Notes under the pieces: generated by a model | Database searches by the model: none | Seen by the model: the letters and a program-made list of their open reading frames with translations, nothing else | Told to the model about the DNA's origin: nothing | Position numbers and translations under genes: made by a program | Assembly: GCA_003601535.1 (NCBI GenBank) | Contig: PIXW01000250.1 | Coordinates: 1 to 5,136, forward strand | DNA from: ANME-2 cluster archaeon | GTDB lineage: Archaea; Halobacteriota; Methanosarcinia; Methanosarcinales; Methanogasteraceae | DNA: 5,136 bases | Direction: 5' to 3' | Part shown: positions 4,937-5,136 of the stretch, one piece after another | How the letters are laid out: every line of letters begins with the position of its first letter | Numbering within the stretch: position 1 is the first letter of the stretch

Positions 4937-5136
4937 ATAATACGGACGTTCATTGCTGTTGATCTGCCAGATTCCTTTGCAGATACAATCGCAGATATCC
5001 AGCAGGAGTTTGAAAGTGTAAAACTTGTGAATCCGGAGCAGGTTCACATCACGCTGAAGTTTCTCGGCGATGTACCGGAAAGCAGCATTGCTGATATCGG
5101 TGATGCTATTTCAGGCATCAACTGCGATCCATTTAC
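4937..5136 (+). CDS. thpR: ThpR/LigT RNA 2',3'-cyclic phosphodiesterase (2'-5' RNA ligase family), N-terminal part, ATA start
   Basis: The frame reads (I)IRTFIAVDLP, then DSFADTIADIQQEFESVKLV, then NPEQVHITLKFLGDV, and runs open to the right edge (66 codons). This is the standard N-terminus of the LigT/ThpR family (M-[IR]-x-F-I-A-[VI]-D-L-P) with the first of two HxTx motifs, HITL. The second histidine motif lies beyond the edge. Members open 2',3'-cyclic phosphates and can join tRNA half-molecules through a 2'-5' bond in vitro. The start is unusual: an in-frame TGA lies at 4925-4927, and between it and the conserved RTFIAVDLP there are only GGT GGT TCC ATA ATA. With GAGGTG correctly spaced, ATA 4937 gives exactly Met-Ile-Arg-Thr-Phe. 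The ATG at 4924 is in another frame. Its neighbour ttuA also acts on tRNA. Family is firm; ATA initiation is inferred. Confidence 0.88.
   Translation, partial: MIRTFIAVDLPDSFADTIADIQQEFESVKLVNPEQVHITLKFLGDVPESSIADIGDAISGINCDPF

Overview
The window looks like a piece of a euryarchaeal chromosome, most likely from a methanogen or a methanogen relative. The best pointers are an F420-dependent NADP reductase (NpdG/Fno), an archaeal diadenylate cyclase with its own N-terminal domain (DacZ type), a Tsr3 (DUF367) rRNA modification enzyme, a membrane phospholipid synthase of the archaetidylinositol-phosphate synthase type, and a TtuA/Ncs6 tRNA thiolase. Shine-Dalgarno cores (GAGGTG, GAGGGG, GAGGT) stand before several genes. 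TATA-like boxes at leaderless distance stand before npdG and the M24 peptidase. No mobile element, CRISPR array or complete stable RNA gene is visible. The genus cannot be fixed from the sequence alone.

Left half, minus strand (about 1-2364): four genes in one direction, probably one operon read right to left. The order is tsr3 (2364-1876), dacZ (1827-1015), a calcineurin-like metallophosphoesterase (978-331), and the N-terminal part of an M24 (Xaa-Pro peptidase-like) protein that runs off the left edge (311-1). The gaps are 48, 36 and 19 bases. A c-di-AMP synthase next to a phosphoesterase of unknown substrate is the most suggestive pairing here.

Centre (2365-2461): a 97-base divergent promoter region between tsr3 and npdG, with a good TATA/BRE for npdG and two small inverted repeats.

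Right half, plus strand (2462-5136): npdG is directly followed by the phosphatidyltransferase gene (TAA immediately followed by ATG). Then comes a 227-base gap holding a possible 43-residue membrane peptide and a tRNA-3'-end-like sequence. After it lie ttuA/ncs6 and the start of thpR (LigT-type 2'-5' RNA ligase/cyclic phosphodiesterase), cut by the right edge.

The most unusual point is that the last two genes, both for RNA-handling enzymes, have no ATG, GTG or TTG that can account for their conserved N-termini. In each, an in-frame stop lies just upstream and a Shine-Dalgarno sequence precedes an ATA (or, for ttuA, ATC) codon within the same hexamer, CATAAT. A standard gene call would cut off half of the N-terminal zinc ribbon of the thiolase (starting at 4036) and lose the N-terminus of ThpR. 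I propose non-AUG initiation (AUA, or AUC for ttuA) for both.
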